Positions 44,247 to 55,673 of a stretch of DNA of 64,000 nt are shown here, one piece after another. The DNA comes from Eutreptiella sp. 'Long Island Sound 2002'. Taxonomy: Eukaryota > Euglenozoa > Euglenophyceae > Eutreptiales > Eutreptiaceae. The notes beneath the pieces are model-generated. The model did not search any database, was not told the DNA's origin, and saw only the letters and a list, made by a program, of their open reading frames with translations. Each line of letters starts with the position of its first letter. Positions within the stretch are counted from its first letter, which is position 1. Location: NCBI GenBank assembly GCA_964036045.1, contig OZ038382.1, positions 143,790,961-143,854,960 on the forward strand, written 5' to 3'. A program made the translations under genes and the position numbers.

Positions 44247-46132
44247 GTGTGAAATCCAAATAAACAAAACGAATATTCAAATGATTCATGGTATGTGCTT
44301 GTGTGTAGGTTGTATGTGTCGTCTGATGAGGAAGGAAAGGTGTGAAAGATTCAAATGACCCTGTCATGAATCTGATGGTCTTGTTGGGGGGGATAGACAA
44401 TGTAATGCGGTAGACTGTGGACACTCAGTTGAGCACTCTCAAACCCTGTATATTGAGTATGTACCAGGCGATCTAGCGAGAGTTAACGAAGCGGAACGTA
44501 CCCGTAGTAGTTCGGTAGCAAATTTGAGGACAAAGTAGCTATCTAGACGAAATTACCTAGGTCAATGATCGTGAGGGCTCCAAAAGTGATTCATTCCTCA
44601 CGAATTGCAGTTCGTCAACAAAAGTTGAGGGGATACGAATTGGTTCTTCGTCGCTGCGACCAAAACTTGGGGTCTATTGAGCAAAAGGTCCTCAAAGAAA
44701 TACGTAGAGCAGATCAATTACGGACCATATTGCATGTTGAGAGTTTTGGGCAAGCCCTTGCAATAAGGAGGTAATGTAATAAGTATGAAACGTAAGATTT
44801 GCAAAGTGAAATGCAAAGAATGAGTGACAGCACGGAACGAAATGAATGAAATGCAATGCGAGTGGAGAGTAGAATACGTCACTAGTCAAACCCTTGCCTT
44901 GGCGGCCATGCAGTGAAGGATGAGATGCATGGTAGAGTGAAATGAGGGGAAATCACTGCCTAGCTCAAATGCAATTGTGCTCAAATGAAGTCAGCACACG
45001 CAAACGTAGCAGACCGTGACCAGAAGTCATGTAGTCTATGCAGAGTCTCAGCAACCCAAGACAGGGCACGGACCGTGCTCAGAACTACTTGAACTATGCC
45101 GGACGGACAGTAAGGAGATGTAAATCAGTTGAATGGCATTGCACACTAACATTCCGGCCTGCACCTACTGGAATGGTTATCTCTATTGAAGTACCAGCGC
45201 CTTGCGGCGCTTCTCCTCAGCACCCTGCCCTACAGGGGAAGGACCGGAGACATTAAGTCGAGTTGATACTCAACCGTCAGCATTAGGATTAGAGTACCAC
45301 AAACGTCAATGCATCTCCTAATCTAGCTAGTTAGCTAGCTAGCTAGAGTAAGTAAGTAAGAGTAAGTAAGTTTTGCAAACTTCTTCCGCGACCAGTTACC
45401 ACCACCTGACCACCAACCTCTCTCATCGGAGGATGGTCACACGGGCCCCGAGAGGAGTCAATGCCAATGTTTTGGTCGAGTGCAGTCTTTTAATACTTCA
45501 CTTGGGTGCTGCTGCATCGAGTCTTCTTTCCGTTCACACCCGTCTTTCTTGACCCTCGTCCTCGGTGCCCTATTTCACCGCAACAGCCCAAACTCCGTCT
45601 TGGCGGCTACCGGGACAATGTCCAGCTCGTGGGCCCTACGCACCATCGGGTACCCTGTAATCAGGGCCCTAGGTTCGGAGGAGTCTCTGAGTGGATAGGA
45701 CGGTGAATGTGGCTGTCGCAAGCGGTCTGTTAATGGTTGTGGCCAAGTTTGTTTTGTGGCCAAAAAGACAACAAAATGTGTCACTATTTATTGTGTGTCT
45801 AAGCAATTTCTAAGGTATCATCTACCTTTCTACCTAGGCTAAGCCTAGTTGGACTGAATTAAACTGATGCAAACAATCACAAACTGCAATATCATACAAT
45901 GATTCAAGGTTAGAAGACGAGGCATTCGCGAAAGGTTTAGCAAAACAATGATGTGAAAACCTGTTTTTCTTTGAAAATGCCCAACTTCTGCAGAAATATT
46001 TTGTACTATGTTGCTGAGATGTCAGAAACGAACCATATGTACTGTGTAGGGCATGTCCTCAGGTTTTCGAAAGATATTTGATGCTGCCCCAACTCTGGGG
46101 GGAGAGACATGAATCCCAACTGTAACACGTGC
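44247..46132. other. Spacer between transposon B and the LTR retrotransposon
   Basis: No supported gene. Short simple repeats of TAGC and AGTA units lie at 45320-45372. The rest shows no similarity to other parts of the window. Confidence 0.4.
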
Positions 46133-48046
46133 TGAATGCCCTTGGCTCTCAAAGATCTCCATGCCACTTGGCGTGGTGACGATCCCAATTGGGTCCACAA
46201 ATGCCAAAATGGCAAAATTGCCCACACTCACTTTGGGCTAGCGCCTTAACGAAGGTGGCTCCGCTTCGCCCACGTGGTGTGTGGACCATGGGGACCATTA
46301 CCCATAACACCCATGTCATATATGGTCCATTGGTCCATGCGTCCGGCGTGCACGAGGGTTAGAACATAGTGCACGGCGGGCAGCAAAAGTGGAAAATTGC
46401 TCAAAATGGCCAAAAATGCGCACACTCATGGTTGGGGCAAATGAGGCACATGCCCGACTCGGACCGGAGTGTGCCATAGGATTGGTATCAAGTCATGTTG
46501 GTCCAACATATCTTTTGGGCGTCGCCCAACTCCTCCGATATTGGGAATGGCAGGGTCGCCAAGTGAGCCCATGATTTGGGATAGTCCCAAATCGCCAACA
46601 TGGCGGCCACGGTATGCCAAGCCTAAGAGGAGTTATTCGCCGTGTCCAAGATATGTTGGGCACCGAAGTATGTACCCTCAAATCATACTTGGGTCATGAT
46701 GTCAATTGAGCGCAACGTTGAGATTCACGGTCGCCACTTGACATCATGACGGGCCAAAAATGGCAAAATTGGCACAAGCACACACAAAAGTGCCTTGAAA
46801 GGTGCATAATTATATTATAATATCTTCGGCTTGGATCGTGCAATCACTTAATCCTTCTAAACACAATGACTTGACACCAATGACCTTCGATCCCACATAT
46901 GTGCTCCACTTGGGGCGCCTTGAAAGGTTACGAGCGCTACTTCCCAAGTGGGCACATGAAAGTATGGAAAATTGCAAAATACACACCTTGTTCCCAACGC
47001 ATCGCTTCGGGTTCACCACACAAGCTTCCCTTCACGAGGGTTAGGCTTGCAATTGACCGTAGGGAGTATGGAGAAGGGGTTTGCACAATATGAGGTCCAT
47101 TGGCGGGTTTGGCTTGGCGCGATAGACCCGCCAAATGGGCACGCAACACAACACAAGGCACATACTCCATATTGCCCAAAAAGGTGGCTCCCACCACGAT
47201 ATGTCATGCCCCTCCAAGGGCATAACTTTGTGTCAATCGCTCATAGGAACTCAAGGAGAGTTCCTATGAAACACCAACACTTGCGCGCTACACTCGAAAG
47301 TTATCTTAACGCACGCAATATCATGGCCAATGAATTGTAACGCAAACTCTACCCTCTTGACCATGATCCATTACACTAGCGCGCACGTGTGGAGACGCAA
47401 GGCATATAATGCTTCCTAAATTACGTCAGGAGTATTGTGAATACATCCCACAATTCCTTATCGTCATTGCTCGCAAGCGGCACGAGATATGACCCTCACA
47501 AGTGGCCTCACGAATCAACTTTGTCTTGCCCGTATCTCTAAGACAAATGGAGGGTAAGATAAAAGGAAAGTTGATTCGTGCATAGGGAAGCACGTAGGTC
47601 CACTCGAAGGAGGTCAAATCAAGTGCGGGGATGTCGAAGTCGAAAATCCGATTTCGACATCCTGAAAAATTCGGATTAAGGTTGCGAGTATTAATTATGA
47701 AAATTGCGGAAGCATCCATGCAGTTCCTGACGACTTTGGAGCCTTCGTGACGGATAGCGTTAAAATTTCCATTAATTACAGTTAAACTGGCGGTTACGGT
47801 AAAGTCGCGATCCAACCGCCAGCAGTCAAAACAGTGAGTATCAGAACGGAAGCGTAAAAATTGACGGAAACAATATGAAAATAAAACCCTGTTGATTCCT
47901 GATATTCTGATACACAGATCTCCGCTGGCGGTGCATCGGTTGCCGATGCGGGGCTTCACGGCACGGAACACGCCGTACATGGGGTTAGTGGACCGGAGAC
48001 CGGTTGTATGCCGTAACCTGGCCATGGGGTTCTGGGTACCGCTTCA
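46133..48046 (-). repeat. 3' LTR
   Basis: 1914 bp. Near-perfect match to 60343-62247, with a few substitutions, a 4-bp difference at its outer end (TGAATGCC here, TGAA there) and a short indel near 47030. Contains perfect inverted repeats at 46693-46750 (13-bp arms), 47242-47268 (11-bp arms) and a 12-bp imperfect one at 47630-47661. The open frame of 199 codons inside is not supported as a gene. Confidence 0.9.
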
Positions 48047-48059
48047 CCCCCCTCCTTAG
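48047..48059 (-). other. Polypurine tract
   Basis: CTAAGGAGGGGGG on the minus strand, immediately before TGAAGCGG of the 3' LTR. It is the expected primer for plus-strand DNA synthesis. Confidence 0.75.
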
Positions 48060-49517
48060 AGCAAACCCTGGGGGGGGCTCGATAACACCCACGTATGGCA
48101 GCGGGTACCCAGGACCACTTCCTGAAAGGGGGGGGGGGTGTCACATCCTCACTCCAGTGAGTCACAGTAAGATAGGTATGATGCTGTATAAGCTCGTAGC
48201 ACATGTATAGTATCAAGTATCAAGTCCCGGGTCCTGGCGGCGATTGTTCGGCATCCAAAGGACCCGTTAACCCATACCAGGCGCACCGGGTGCCGGCTGC
48301 TACGGTCACCACCACAGTGGTGGTGGCATACACGGCCAACATAGGCGACACACGACGACCGAGGTGGTCCCACAAGTCGAGAGCGACCAGAAAGATCCAT
48401 CAGGCTACCCCAAGCTTCCCAAGGCCCGCCGACTGGGGAGAGTCCCCACGGGTCCTTCCTCGGGCGCACCATGTCCATATCCATACGACGCGAGTCCAGA
48501 GTGCCATAGTCGAACTCCTTAAGAACCCCAGATCTTAAGGGAACTCCTCCTGAAGGGATCGGGCATCAAGGCCGTCTTTTCCCTCGCCCTACTGCCACGA
48601 AGGCCATACATGAGGGAGTCCTCATGCAGTGTGGGCGGAGGCGTCGACTCCTCAAACCACCAGTTTCCCAGGCAGACTGACCGAGGTCAGGAGCACCGGA
48701 GGCCGCCATCCGAATGCAAGTGCGTCTGCGAATCGGTACGCTCACACTGGGACTGACAGTGGCGGACCGCCCGGAGTGTAGTCAGGCAACTGGGCTTCCC
48801 GCCTGGCGCCATCAGGATCTCCACACATCACAGCGAATAGGGCAACACGGTATCACGGGCACTCAAACAGTAGAATCTGTAATTAAGTACTGGTCCAGGC
48901 TGGACCAGGCTGTATGAACATGTACACGGCGACTCAAGGCGCCTCTGTATCCCGATTCGTGGTGAAAAACAGTCCATCCCTCAGCGATGGGCTGATGACA
49001 CTTAACATACAGATGCACATATCCTGGAGGGCAGAAAAACAAGCAATAATCCGGGTAAATAGGCGTGTAAACACGCTCTGGACAGAGCGCCAAACCACGC
49101 CACGGTCAGGATAAGGCAATGCAGGAGGGTGGACAGGAAAACGCCTGAGTTCAGGCCATATATAGTCAGCTGACACACGTCGACTGGTCTGGATTCCGCA
49201 AGTGCCATGGAACCAGACCACACACCAAAAATTCGCAATGCCGATGACAGCGGCATCCGTTGCGCAACGACGTATGGGCTTCAAGGCCCCAAGAGCTCAG
49301 AACTATGAAGGTCAGTCGCCCTACCTGGTTTCCCAAGGATTCAGCAGGGGGGTGAGTGACGAATAGAAGAAGAGAGGGGCCATCCTCCTCTGGATTCAGC
49401 AGGGGGGGGTATATGGCCACTCTGTCACCGAAAGATGGAAGAGAGCAAGCAAGTAAGGGACGATTCGTCGGCCTCACAAGCGCTCATAACACATCAGGGG
49501 AGAGCTCAGGGCGCTGA
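48060..49517 (-). other. Retrotransposon 3' untranslated region
   Basis: About 1.46 kb between the pol stop and the polypurine tract, with no long frame. GGATTCAGCAGGGGGG occurs twice, at 49336 and 49391, as a short direct repeat. Further G runs are at 48069-48077 and 48127-48138. Confidence 0.6.
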
Positions 49518-52500
49518 TCAGGCACCCCTGGCTGCAATCGCCCGGGTGAGTGCTGCCAAGTCCGAAACGTGGATCTTGGTCTTGTGCTTGCGGATGTACT
49601 CCATGAAGGGAGTATTGACCCGCGGCACAAACGAGGAGACGGGTTCCCAGGTGTCGTGGGACGGCCCATAGCCTCGCCAACGAACCTTGAACTCCAGACC
49701 TCCGGGTGCCGAGGCCTTCGGACGCTGAGCCAGGATCTTCTCGACAGTATAGTCGTCCTGCTCAGCATAGTCGTCGTCCGAATCGGCCTCATGTTTGGCG
49801 TAGTCCAGGGACACATGACGGCCACGGAGGTCGGGTTCCCGCACACGGAGTTGACTCTCGTGGCGCTCCCGGAACTGTCCGTGACCCACCTTGATGCGGT
49901 AGGTGTCCTCACCAATCCTGCGGACCACCTCGCCGGGTGTGAACCAGGTCTTGGTGCGGTGGGTGCCCATGGGGCGGGGTCTGATCACCCACACCGGGTC
50001 TCCCACCCTGAACTTCTGCGCTGTCGAGCTCGGGGCGGACTTCTGACGCTCAGCATGCTCCTTCTCAAGCTGCTGGCGGATGTCCCGCGCCGTTTGCTCT
50101 TGCTGCGCGAAGAACTCCTTGGCATCCATAGCCATGCCATCACCAGACAAGGGAAGTCCCCTACCCAGGGGGTCCCTGCCAAACAGAATCTGGTGAGGGG
50201 ACAAACCGCCCGGAGTGGGGGTGTCATGATGGGCCTTCAGAGCAGGCCACATCTCCTCGAACCAGTTCCGCCGTGGATTGGTGATGTGGATCTTGCGCAG
50301 CTTCTCGAACAGCTGCCGTCCAGCCACTTCAGCACGGCCGTTAGACCGGCTGAGATAGGCGACGCTCTTGGCATGACGTATCCCCATGAGGGAACACATA
50401 GCCTTGAACCAGCCACCAGTAAACTGGGGCCCTCGGTCACTGCAAATGGTGCGGGGGATGTCAAAGACGGTCAGCCAATGACGAATCATCATGACTGCCA
50501 CTTCCTTGGCAAGCAACCCCTTTTTGCGTGCCGGAACGGCTACAACGTAGCCGCTGTGGCGGTCCACACAGAGAACCACACAGTCAAAGGTCTCCTTGCC
50601 AATGTGCACTTCGGGCATGGAGAAGACGTCCATGGCCACACTCTCCATGGGCTGGTCAGGAACCGGGGTCCATTGGGGTTCCCCCTTGACGTTCCGGTTA
50701 TCGGGATTGCAGGCCTGACAGACCGAGCAACCCTTCCTGACCTTCTTGATGGCGGTGTAGAGAACGATATGGTCGATCTCGAACCGACGCTGCATGTCAA
50801 GAGCTTGCTTCTTGACCCCTGGGTGCAGCATGTGGTGGTGCCAAGCTTCACACAGCTCGAGCACCCGGGACTCTGGTACTAGCAACTTACCATTCCGGTA
50901 GAGCTTGCCATCTTCCTCAGTCAGCCCCTTTGGCCACTTCTGCCCGTCATCAGGGTCGGTCACAGCCCTATACTCGGCCGCAAAGGCCTCAGACTTGGCG
51001 TAATCGTCGGTCCAGTCGTTCTGGAGGCAAGACTCCGGGAAGAGGTGCTTGTCGGACTCAGTTCCCACAGGGGGTGCCGGCCCGGGCCTTCCGCCCGCGG
51101 CACCCACAGGGGCGAGTACACCGACTGTTCTGCTCACCCTCGAAGCGAGGGGGGCATCTGCAGCCATGACGACGAAGCATTTAGCACCCTCCTCCTCCAT
51201 CAGGCGCTCCATTTCGATGATCTTCTTGGCTTCAGCGGTCTCAGCCTCATCGCCATGGGCAGAGATATCCTGCATGCCCTTGCTGGCGGGATAGGCCCAC
51301 CTACTGAGACAGTCCGCCACGGTGTTATCCTTTCCAGGAATATAAACAACCGTAAGGTCGAACTTGGCCAAGGTCTCATGCCATCTTGCCCGTCGGGAGG
51401 CGGGACCTGAGGGGGTGTCCACGTGCTCCTTGTGCCACGACTGCAGACTCTGATGGTCGGTGCAGACGGTGACGGGATGGAGGGCTATGTACCCAGCCCA
51501 TTTCCTGAGAGCCATGACGATGGCATACGCCTCCTTTTCACGGGGCGTCCACGTCCGTCTCTGGCCTTCCGCCAGGACTCGGCTCCAGAAGGCCACGGGC
51601 ACGTGCCTCCCGTCGTCAAGCACTTGCTCCAACACAGCGCCAATGGCGTAGTCGGAAGCGTCGGTGCGCGGGACGAACCCTCGGTCGGGATCCACGAGGT
51701 GCAGACCCACTGCGGATAGCAGCGCCTGCTTCATCCCCTCAAAGGCACGGTCAGACCCTTCAGTCCAGACCAGAGCCTTCTTGGACCCCTTCTTGGTCTC
51801 CTCTCGGTTGCCCTTGAGCATGGTCGTCATGGGGGCTGCATACTCGGCATACATCTTGATATACCCCGAGTAGTAGTTGCAGAACCCCAGATACGCCCGT
51901 AGCTCAGAGACCGTCTTGGGCTTTTCCCAGTGCTCGATCGCGGCCACCTTGCCAGGTATGGGCTTTCGCTGCCCGTTCCCAACTACGTGGCCAGCGAAGA
52001 CCACCTCGCTTACCGCAATGGTGGCCTTGTCACTGCTGCCCGTGAGTTTGTGCCGAACCAGAAGGTCCAGCACTCGAGTGACGTCCCTCTCGTGTGCCTC
52101 CAGGAGCTCCTCGTAGCTCATGCTGGGGTCCCCGGACGCGATGATCACGTCGTCCACGAAGGGGTCCGCACAGTCGCGCACCGGCTCAAGCAGGTTCTCC
52201 AGCATCCGCTGAAAAGCCGCATTGCCGTTGGTAACGCCCATGGGCATCACCTTCCACTGAAGAGGTCCAAGTGGGGTGCTCATGGCTGTGCAGGCACGGG
52301 ACTCCTCGGCGAGAGGCATCTGATGATAACCATGTTTCAGGTCAATCACCGTGAAGATCCTCCGCCGGTGTTGCTTTTGCAGCATATCCTCAATGAGGGG
52401 CAGCGTATAGCTGTCGTGCTGCGTTTGGGCGTTCAGGCCGCGGTAGTCGACCACGAGCCGCCACTCACCGGCAACCTTCTTGGGGACGACGAAGCAGGGA

Positions 52501-54488
52501 GAGGCCCACTCGGAGTGGCACGGCTCAAGCCAGCCTCTCTGGATGAAGTCACGGAGGATCTTCTCCATGGCCTCTTTCCTCTCGCCCCTCAGGGCAAACT
52601 CCCGGTGTCGATACACACGGGGGTCCTGCTTCAGTCGTATCTTGGCCTCGCCATACGGTCCACGCACCGGTGGCGGAAACACAGGCTTACCGCTGAAGAA
52701 GGTGTCACCATACTTCTGCTTCAGCCTGGCCCTCAATGCCTGGATCTTGGGGCAGTCATCGGACTCCGCCTTGGCTTTTCCGGGCACTTGAACCGCGGAG
52801 CTTACTTGAGGGGTAGCGACCCCGCTCGCTTTCGGCTCAGGCGGTCTTCCCAGGTGGCCCAAAGGGCCATCTCTGGTCTTGCCTCGGAATAGATCGCCGT
52901 AGGTGGGTGGGTTACCCCCGACTGGCTCGTCCTGGCTGGACAGGTGGTCCAGTACCCTCCTTACGAAGGTATCTCCATCATAGGAACCAGAGACGATCGA
53001 GTCCACTTCCCACCAGGCTTTGTCCTGGCCTTTGCCCTCACGCTGGTTTCCCCAGTCGTGAAAGGGCTGATCCATATACCCCTGAACCAGAATCCACTCC
53101 TCTTCAGTGAGGGGTTCTTCCGAATCCGATTCTTCGATGTCAACAGGGGGAACCGCAAAGCATTGCCTCCAAGGCTCCGCTATAATGCGGTTGACACACA
53201 CGAAGTCCGTGGTGTCGGCCTGATCAAGGCCCCAATCCACATAGTGGAATTCCGTTGGCCATCTCTGGGGTGGCATGGGCTGTCCTTTAGCGTCCTGATA
53301 GACACTCTCTCCAGCCGGTAGGACGACCTTGTTCAAGGTCATGTCGGTCAATGAGGCTACCCAATGTCGGGTACTTTCCTCCTCGGTGCATCCCATAGGA
53401 ACAACCAGCACTGCCTTGGAGCGGTCCTTGCGAATCTTCGCTATCGCTCTTGGAATGTCCCAACGGGGGCAATGGATCCACATCAATCCCTGATGCGGAC
53501 CCCAGTGCTTCTTCCACGCGGAGTCCTGTGCGCTCCAGTACTTCTCACACACCCGCAGGTGGGCGGAGGTTCCTGAAGAGAACGCATCCAGGGCCAGATC
53601 CGACGCTCCCAGGTCCGCGACCACTCGGTTCGCCACTTCCGGCCTTACGCCGTACTCCTGGTTTGCTGGCCCAGTGGGCTCAGTGCTCAGCGCGGCCACT
53701 TCGAGCTGATTGCGTTCGAGGTGTATCCATTGGCATTCCACATGGTGCTCAGGTGACGAAAGCCACGAGAGCTGGTCGTCCTGGTACAGGGTCATGGAGG
53801 CCTGGGCCGGGAGGACGCCGGAGTCCGTCTCCATCATGAAGTCGTACCCTACGATCATGTCCCAGTCCATCTCGGCCTCGTAGAAGCTACCGTGCAGGAG
53901 GATTTCCTTGCCGAGGTCTGGGCGGCTCAGCTCACGATGGTTCACGAACTGCAGCCCAATGGCCGCTTCCTTCGTGCCCCCCACCATGTACTGGCCGTTC
54001 GCCACCTTCAGCCTGACAGGTTTCCGACTGTCGGTCAGACACTCTGGTGGAAGTAGGCCAGCCTTGACCAAGCTGACCTGAGCTCCCGTGTCGACCAACA
54101 CGTCGAAAACCTTTTCCACTTCCCCGCATAGGGCACGGACCTTAAGATGCAACTGCCGCTCGCGACCGACACGGCGCACGGCGTGCAAACTCAGGATCTC
54201 CGGCCGTTCCAGAAGCTCAACAAGCGACTGGTGCAGGTCGTGGACAATGGGCTCAGGCTGCCCATCTGCAGCATCCAGCTGCGGTCCGGGTGATCCTCCG
54301 ATACTCTCGGATAGATCCTGTAGTACATCAAACACGTTCTTGGTCGCGAAGGACGGACGGGTGCAAGGGTTCGTGCCTTCACTTGCCCTCACCCCGCCTC
54401 CGCGACTGGGCGCCGGACCGGGCCTTCCGCCCGCGGCAGTCCCCTTGTGCTTATCGACTCCCGACTGGGATGGTTCGGCGCTTCCCAC
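49518..54488 (-). CDS. pol: Pol polyprotein: protease, RT, RNase H, integrase, chromodomain
   Basis: Frame of 1656 codons, ending in TGA. Residues near 130 hold VLVDTGAQVSLVK, the aspartic protease active site. Reverse transcriptase spans about 620-830 with FTVIDLKHGYHQMPL near 713 and FVDD near 778. RNase H starts at TDASDYAIGAVLEQ near 946. Integrase has the HHCC finger (HHHMLHPGVKK to CSVCQAC, about 1218-1262) and the D,D,E core (VAMDVFS, SDRGPQFTG, NGRAEVAG). A chromodomain closes the protein (YTVEKILAQRP to WRGYGPSHDTWEPVSSF, about 1581-1640) and in this family guides insertion to certain chromatin. The listed start is a GTG and is not a likely initiation site: the frame is open upstream to the UAG at 54540, in the same frame as gag. 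Confidence 0.95.
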   Translation of the reverse strand: MGSAEPSQSGVDKHKGTAAGGRPGPAPSRGGGVRASEGTNPCTRPSFATKNVFDVLQDLSESIGGSPGPQLDAADGQPEPIVHDLHQSLVELLERPEILSLHAVRRVGRERQLHLKVRALCGEVEKVFDVLVDTGAQVSLVKAGLLPPECLTDSRKPVRLKVANGQYMVGGTKEAAIGLQFVNHRELSRPDLGKEILLHGSFYEAEMDWDMIVGYDFMMETDSGVLPAQASMTLYQDDQLSWLSSPEHHVECQWIHLERNQLEVAALSTEPTGPANQEYGVRPEVANRVVADLGASDLALDAFSSGTSAHLRVCEKYWSAQDSAWKKHWGPHQGLMWIHCPRWDIPRAIAKIRKDRSKAVLVVPMGCTEEESTRHWVASLTDMTLNKVVLPAGESVYQDAKGQPMPPQRWPTEFHYVDWGLDQADTTDFVCVNRIIAEPWRQCFAVPPVDIEESDSEEPLTEEEWILVQGYMDQPFHDWGNQREGKGQDKAWWEVDSIVSGSYDGDTFVRRVLDHLSSQDEPVGGNPPTYGDLFRGKTRDGPLGHLGRPPEPKASGVATPQVSSAVQVPGKAKAESDDCPKIQALRARLKQKYGDTFFSGKPVFPPPVRGPYGEAKIRLKQDPRVYRHREFALRGERKEAMEKILRDFIQRGWLEPCHSEWASPCFVVPKKVAGEWRLVVDYRGLNAQTQHDSYTLPLIEDMLQKQHRRRIFTVIDLKHGYHQMPLAEESRACTAMSTPLGPLQWKVMPMGVTNGNAAFQRMLENLLEPVRDCADPFVDDVIIASGDPSMSYEELLEAHERDVTRVLDLLVRHKLTGSSDKATIAVSEVVFAGHVVGNGQRKPIPGKVAAIEHWEKPKTVSELRAYLGFCNYYSGYIKMYAEYAAPMTTMLKGNREETKKGSKKALVWTEGSDRAFEGMKQALLSAVGLHLVDPDRGFVPRTDASDYAIGAVLEQVLDDGRHVPVAFWSRVLAEGQRRTWTPREKEAYAIVMALRKWAGYIALHPVTVCTDHQSLQSWHKEHVDTPSGPASRRARWHETLAKFDLTVVYIPGKDNTVADCLSRWAYPASKGMQDISAHGDEAETAEAKKIIEMERLMEEEGAKCFVVMAADAPLASRVSRTVGVLAPVGAAGGRPGPAPPVGTESDKHLFPESCLQNDWTDDYAKSEAFAAEYRAVTDPDDGQKWPKGLTEEDGKLYRNGKLLVPESRVLELCEAWHHHMLHPGVKKQALDMQRRFEIDHIVLYTAIKKVRKGCSVCQACNPDNRNVKGEPQWTPVPDQPMESVAMDVFSMPEVHIGKETFDCVVLCVDRHSGYVVAVPARKKGLLAKEVAVMMIRHWLTVFDIPRTICSDRGPQFTGGWFKAMCSLMGIRHAKSVAYLSRSNGRAEVAGRQLFEKLRKIHITNPRRNWFEEMWPALKAHHDTPTPGGLSPHQILFGRDPLGRGLPLSGDGMAMDAKEFFAQQEQTARDIRQQLEKEHAERQKSAPSSTAQKFRVGDPVWVIRPRPMGTHRTKTWFTPGEVVRRIGEDTYRIKVGHGQFRERHESQLRVREPDLRGRHVSLDYAKHEADSDDDYAEQDDYTVEKILAQRPKASAPGGLEFKVRWRGYGPSHDTWEPVSSFVPRVNTPFMEYIRKHKTKIHVSDLAALTRAIAARGA

Positions 54489-54539
54489 GTCACCATCCTG
54501 CGACCGCCCTAGCTGGGGCCCTTGGCTGCAGGGGCTCCG

Positions 54540-54542
54540 CTA
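54540..54542 (-). other. In-frame UAG between gag and pol
   Basis: TAG followed by CGG is the only stop between the gag 3' part and pol. The next 17 codons up to 54488 are open and in the same frame. Either a readthrough site, a sense codon, or a mutation. Confidence 0.8.
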
Positions 54543-55673
54543 GGGGGCGTCGGTTGTGGAAGAGGGGGTGTTCTCCTCGGCCTCAACGTCGTTGACGCCC
54601 TTCTTCCTCCTCTCACCACGAGTAGGCTTCTTGTCCTTGTCCTTGTTCTGGTTGTTCTGGTTGCTCTCCTTGTTCTTGTTGTCCGACCTGGGGACCCAGT
54701 TTCGCTTGATCTCCTGGATCTCCTTGGCCAATTCGGTCCCCACCGACGACATCAGCTTGGCCAGCTCGTCCTTGTCGACCTCCATTTTGGCTTCCCGGAT
54801 ACCCGCGGGCGCACGCTTCTTCGACCCGTGCACCTTCTTGTAAGCCTCCGTGTCGGCCTTGTGGACGGGGCATGTTCGGTGGTCATGGTTGAAGCCTTTC
54901 TTCCTCCCATAACACACGAAACAGCCCTGAGGGTGAGCTCGTATGAACTCCCCAAAGGACAGCGGAGGGTCGCCTATGCGGCGAGGGTCCCTCTTTTCCT
55001 GCTTCCTCCAACCCTGCTGCAGGGGCTTCCAGTTTCCCGGTTTGCTCCCCGCGCTCAGGTTCTTGGCCACGAAGGCACAAACGGCCACTTCGGCGGGCTC
55101 ATCGTCGTCGTCATCGTCGACGAGAGTCTCATCGCCGCCGGCTCCCGCTGGGTCCATGGCAGATTCCCCGCCAGGTCCTTCGCCAACGTAGTTGACGTCG
55201 CGGTCGCCGGGCCTCAACCCGCGGGTGTGGTGGAGGTTTCGGTACTCCTTGAGTACTTCCTCGCCAACCCACTCCAGGATCTCGTCGCAGCTCATCCGCG
55301 CCGGGATGGGCTGCAGACGGATGGTCTGGCCGCTCAACTCACAATCGTCAAGGCGCCATATCGCGGTCTTCTCGCGATCGCCCGAGACGGTGATGAGAAG
55401 AGCGTTCCGCAGGGGGTGCCGTTTGACATCCCGGGCCACGTTCTTCTTCGCCCAAGCCACCACGTTCGTATGATACTCTTTGGGGAGCATCATCTTGACC
55501 GTGTGGTTGGACTTGGCCCTCTTGGATTCCTCCTTGGTGACCCTCTTGATCCATGCTTCCGGTAGCATGGAGAGCAGGCGAGCCTGCTCGTCACCCTCGT
55601 TCCAATCCTCCACGTTGCGGCGGAAGAGGGTGTATTTCCCTCGGAAGTCACGCCATTCCCGTAGGCGGATCAC
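54540..55673 (-). CDS. gag: Gag, C-terminal part with Cys/His finger
   Basis: 377 codons. The amino part (LREWRDFRGKYTLFRRNVEDW, LLSMLPEAWIKRV) continues the capsid-type gag region that starts in the upstream frame. Near residue 250, GCFVCYGRKKGFNHDHRTC forms a Cys/His cluster like a nucleocapsid zinc finger, but with wider spacing than the usual CX2CX4HX4C. The end is very basic and Asn/Lys-rich. It is offset by one base from the preceding gag frame. The only overlap is about a dozen bases, with no classical slippery heptamer. Ends at the UAG shared with pol. Confidence 0.7.
   Translation of the reverse strand: MIRLREWRDFRGKYTLFRRNVEDWNEGDEQARLLSMLPEAWIKRVTKEESKRAKSNHTVKMMLPKEYHTNVVAWAKKNVARDVKRHPLRNALLITVSGDREKTAIWRLDDCELSGQTIRLQPIPARMSCDEILEWVGEEVLKEYRNLHHTRGLRPGDRDVNYVGEGPGGESAMDPAGAGGDETLVDDDDDDEPAEVAVCAFVAKNLSAGSKPGNWKPLQQGWRKQEKRDPRRIGDPPLSFGEFIRAHPQGCFVCYGRKKGFNHDHRTCPVHKADTEAYKKVHGSKKRAPAGIREAKMEVDKDELAKLMSSVGTELAKEIQEIKRNWVPRSDNKNKESNQNNQNKDKDKKPTRGERRKKGVNDVEAEENTPSSTTDAP

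Noticed and set aside
48069-48138. Second polypurine tracts in the 3' untranslated region
   Set aside because: The G runs at 48069-48077 and 48127-48138 read as C runs on the coding strand, so they cannot act as its polypurine tract. The tract at 48047-48059 fits exactly.
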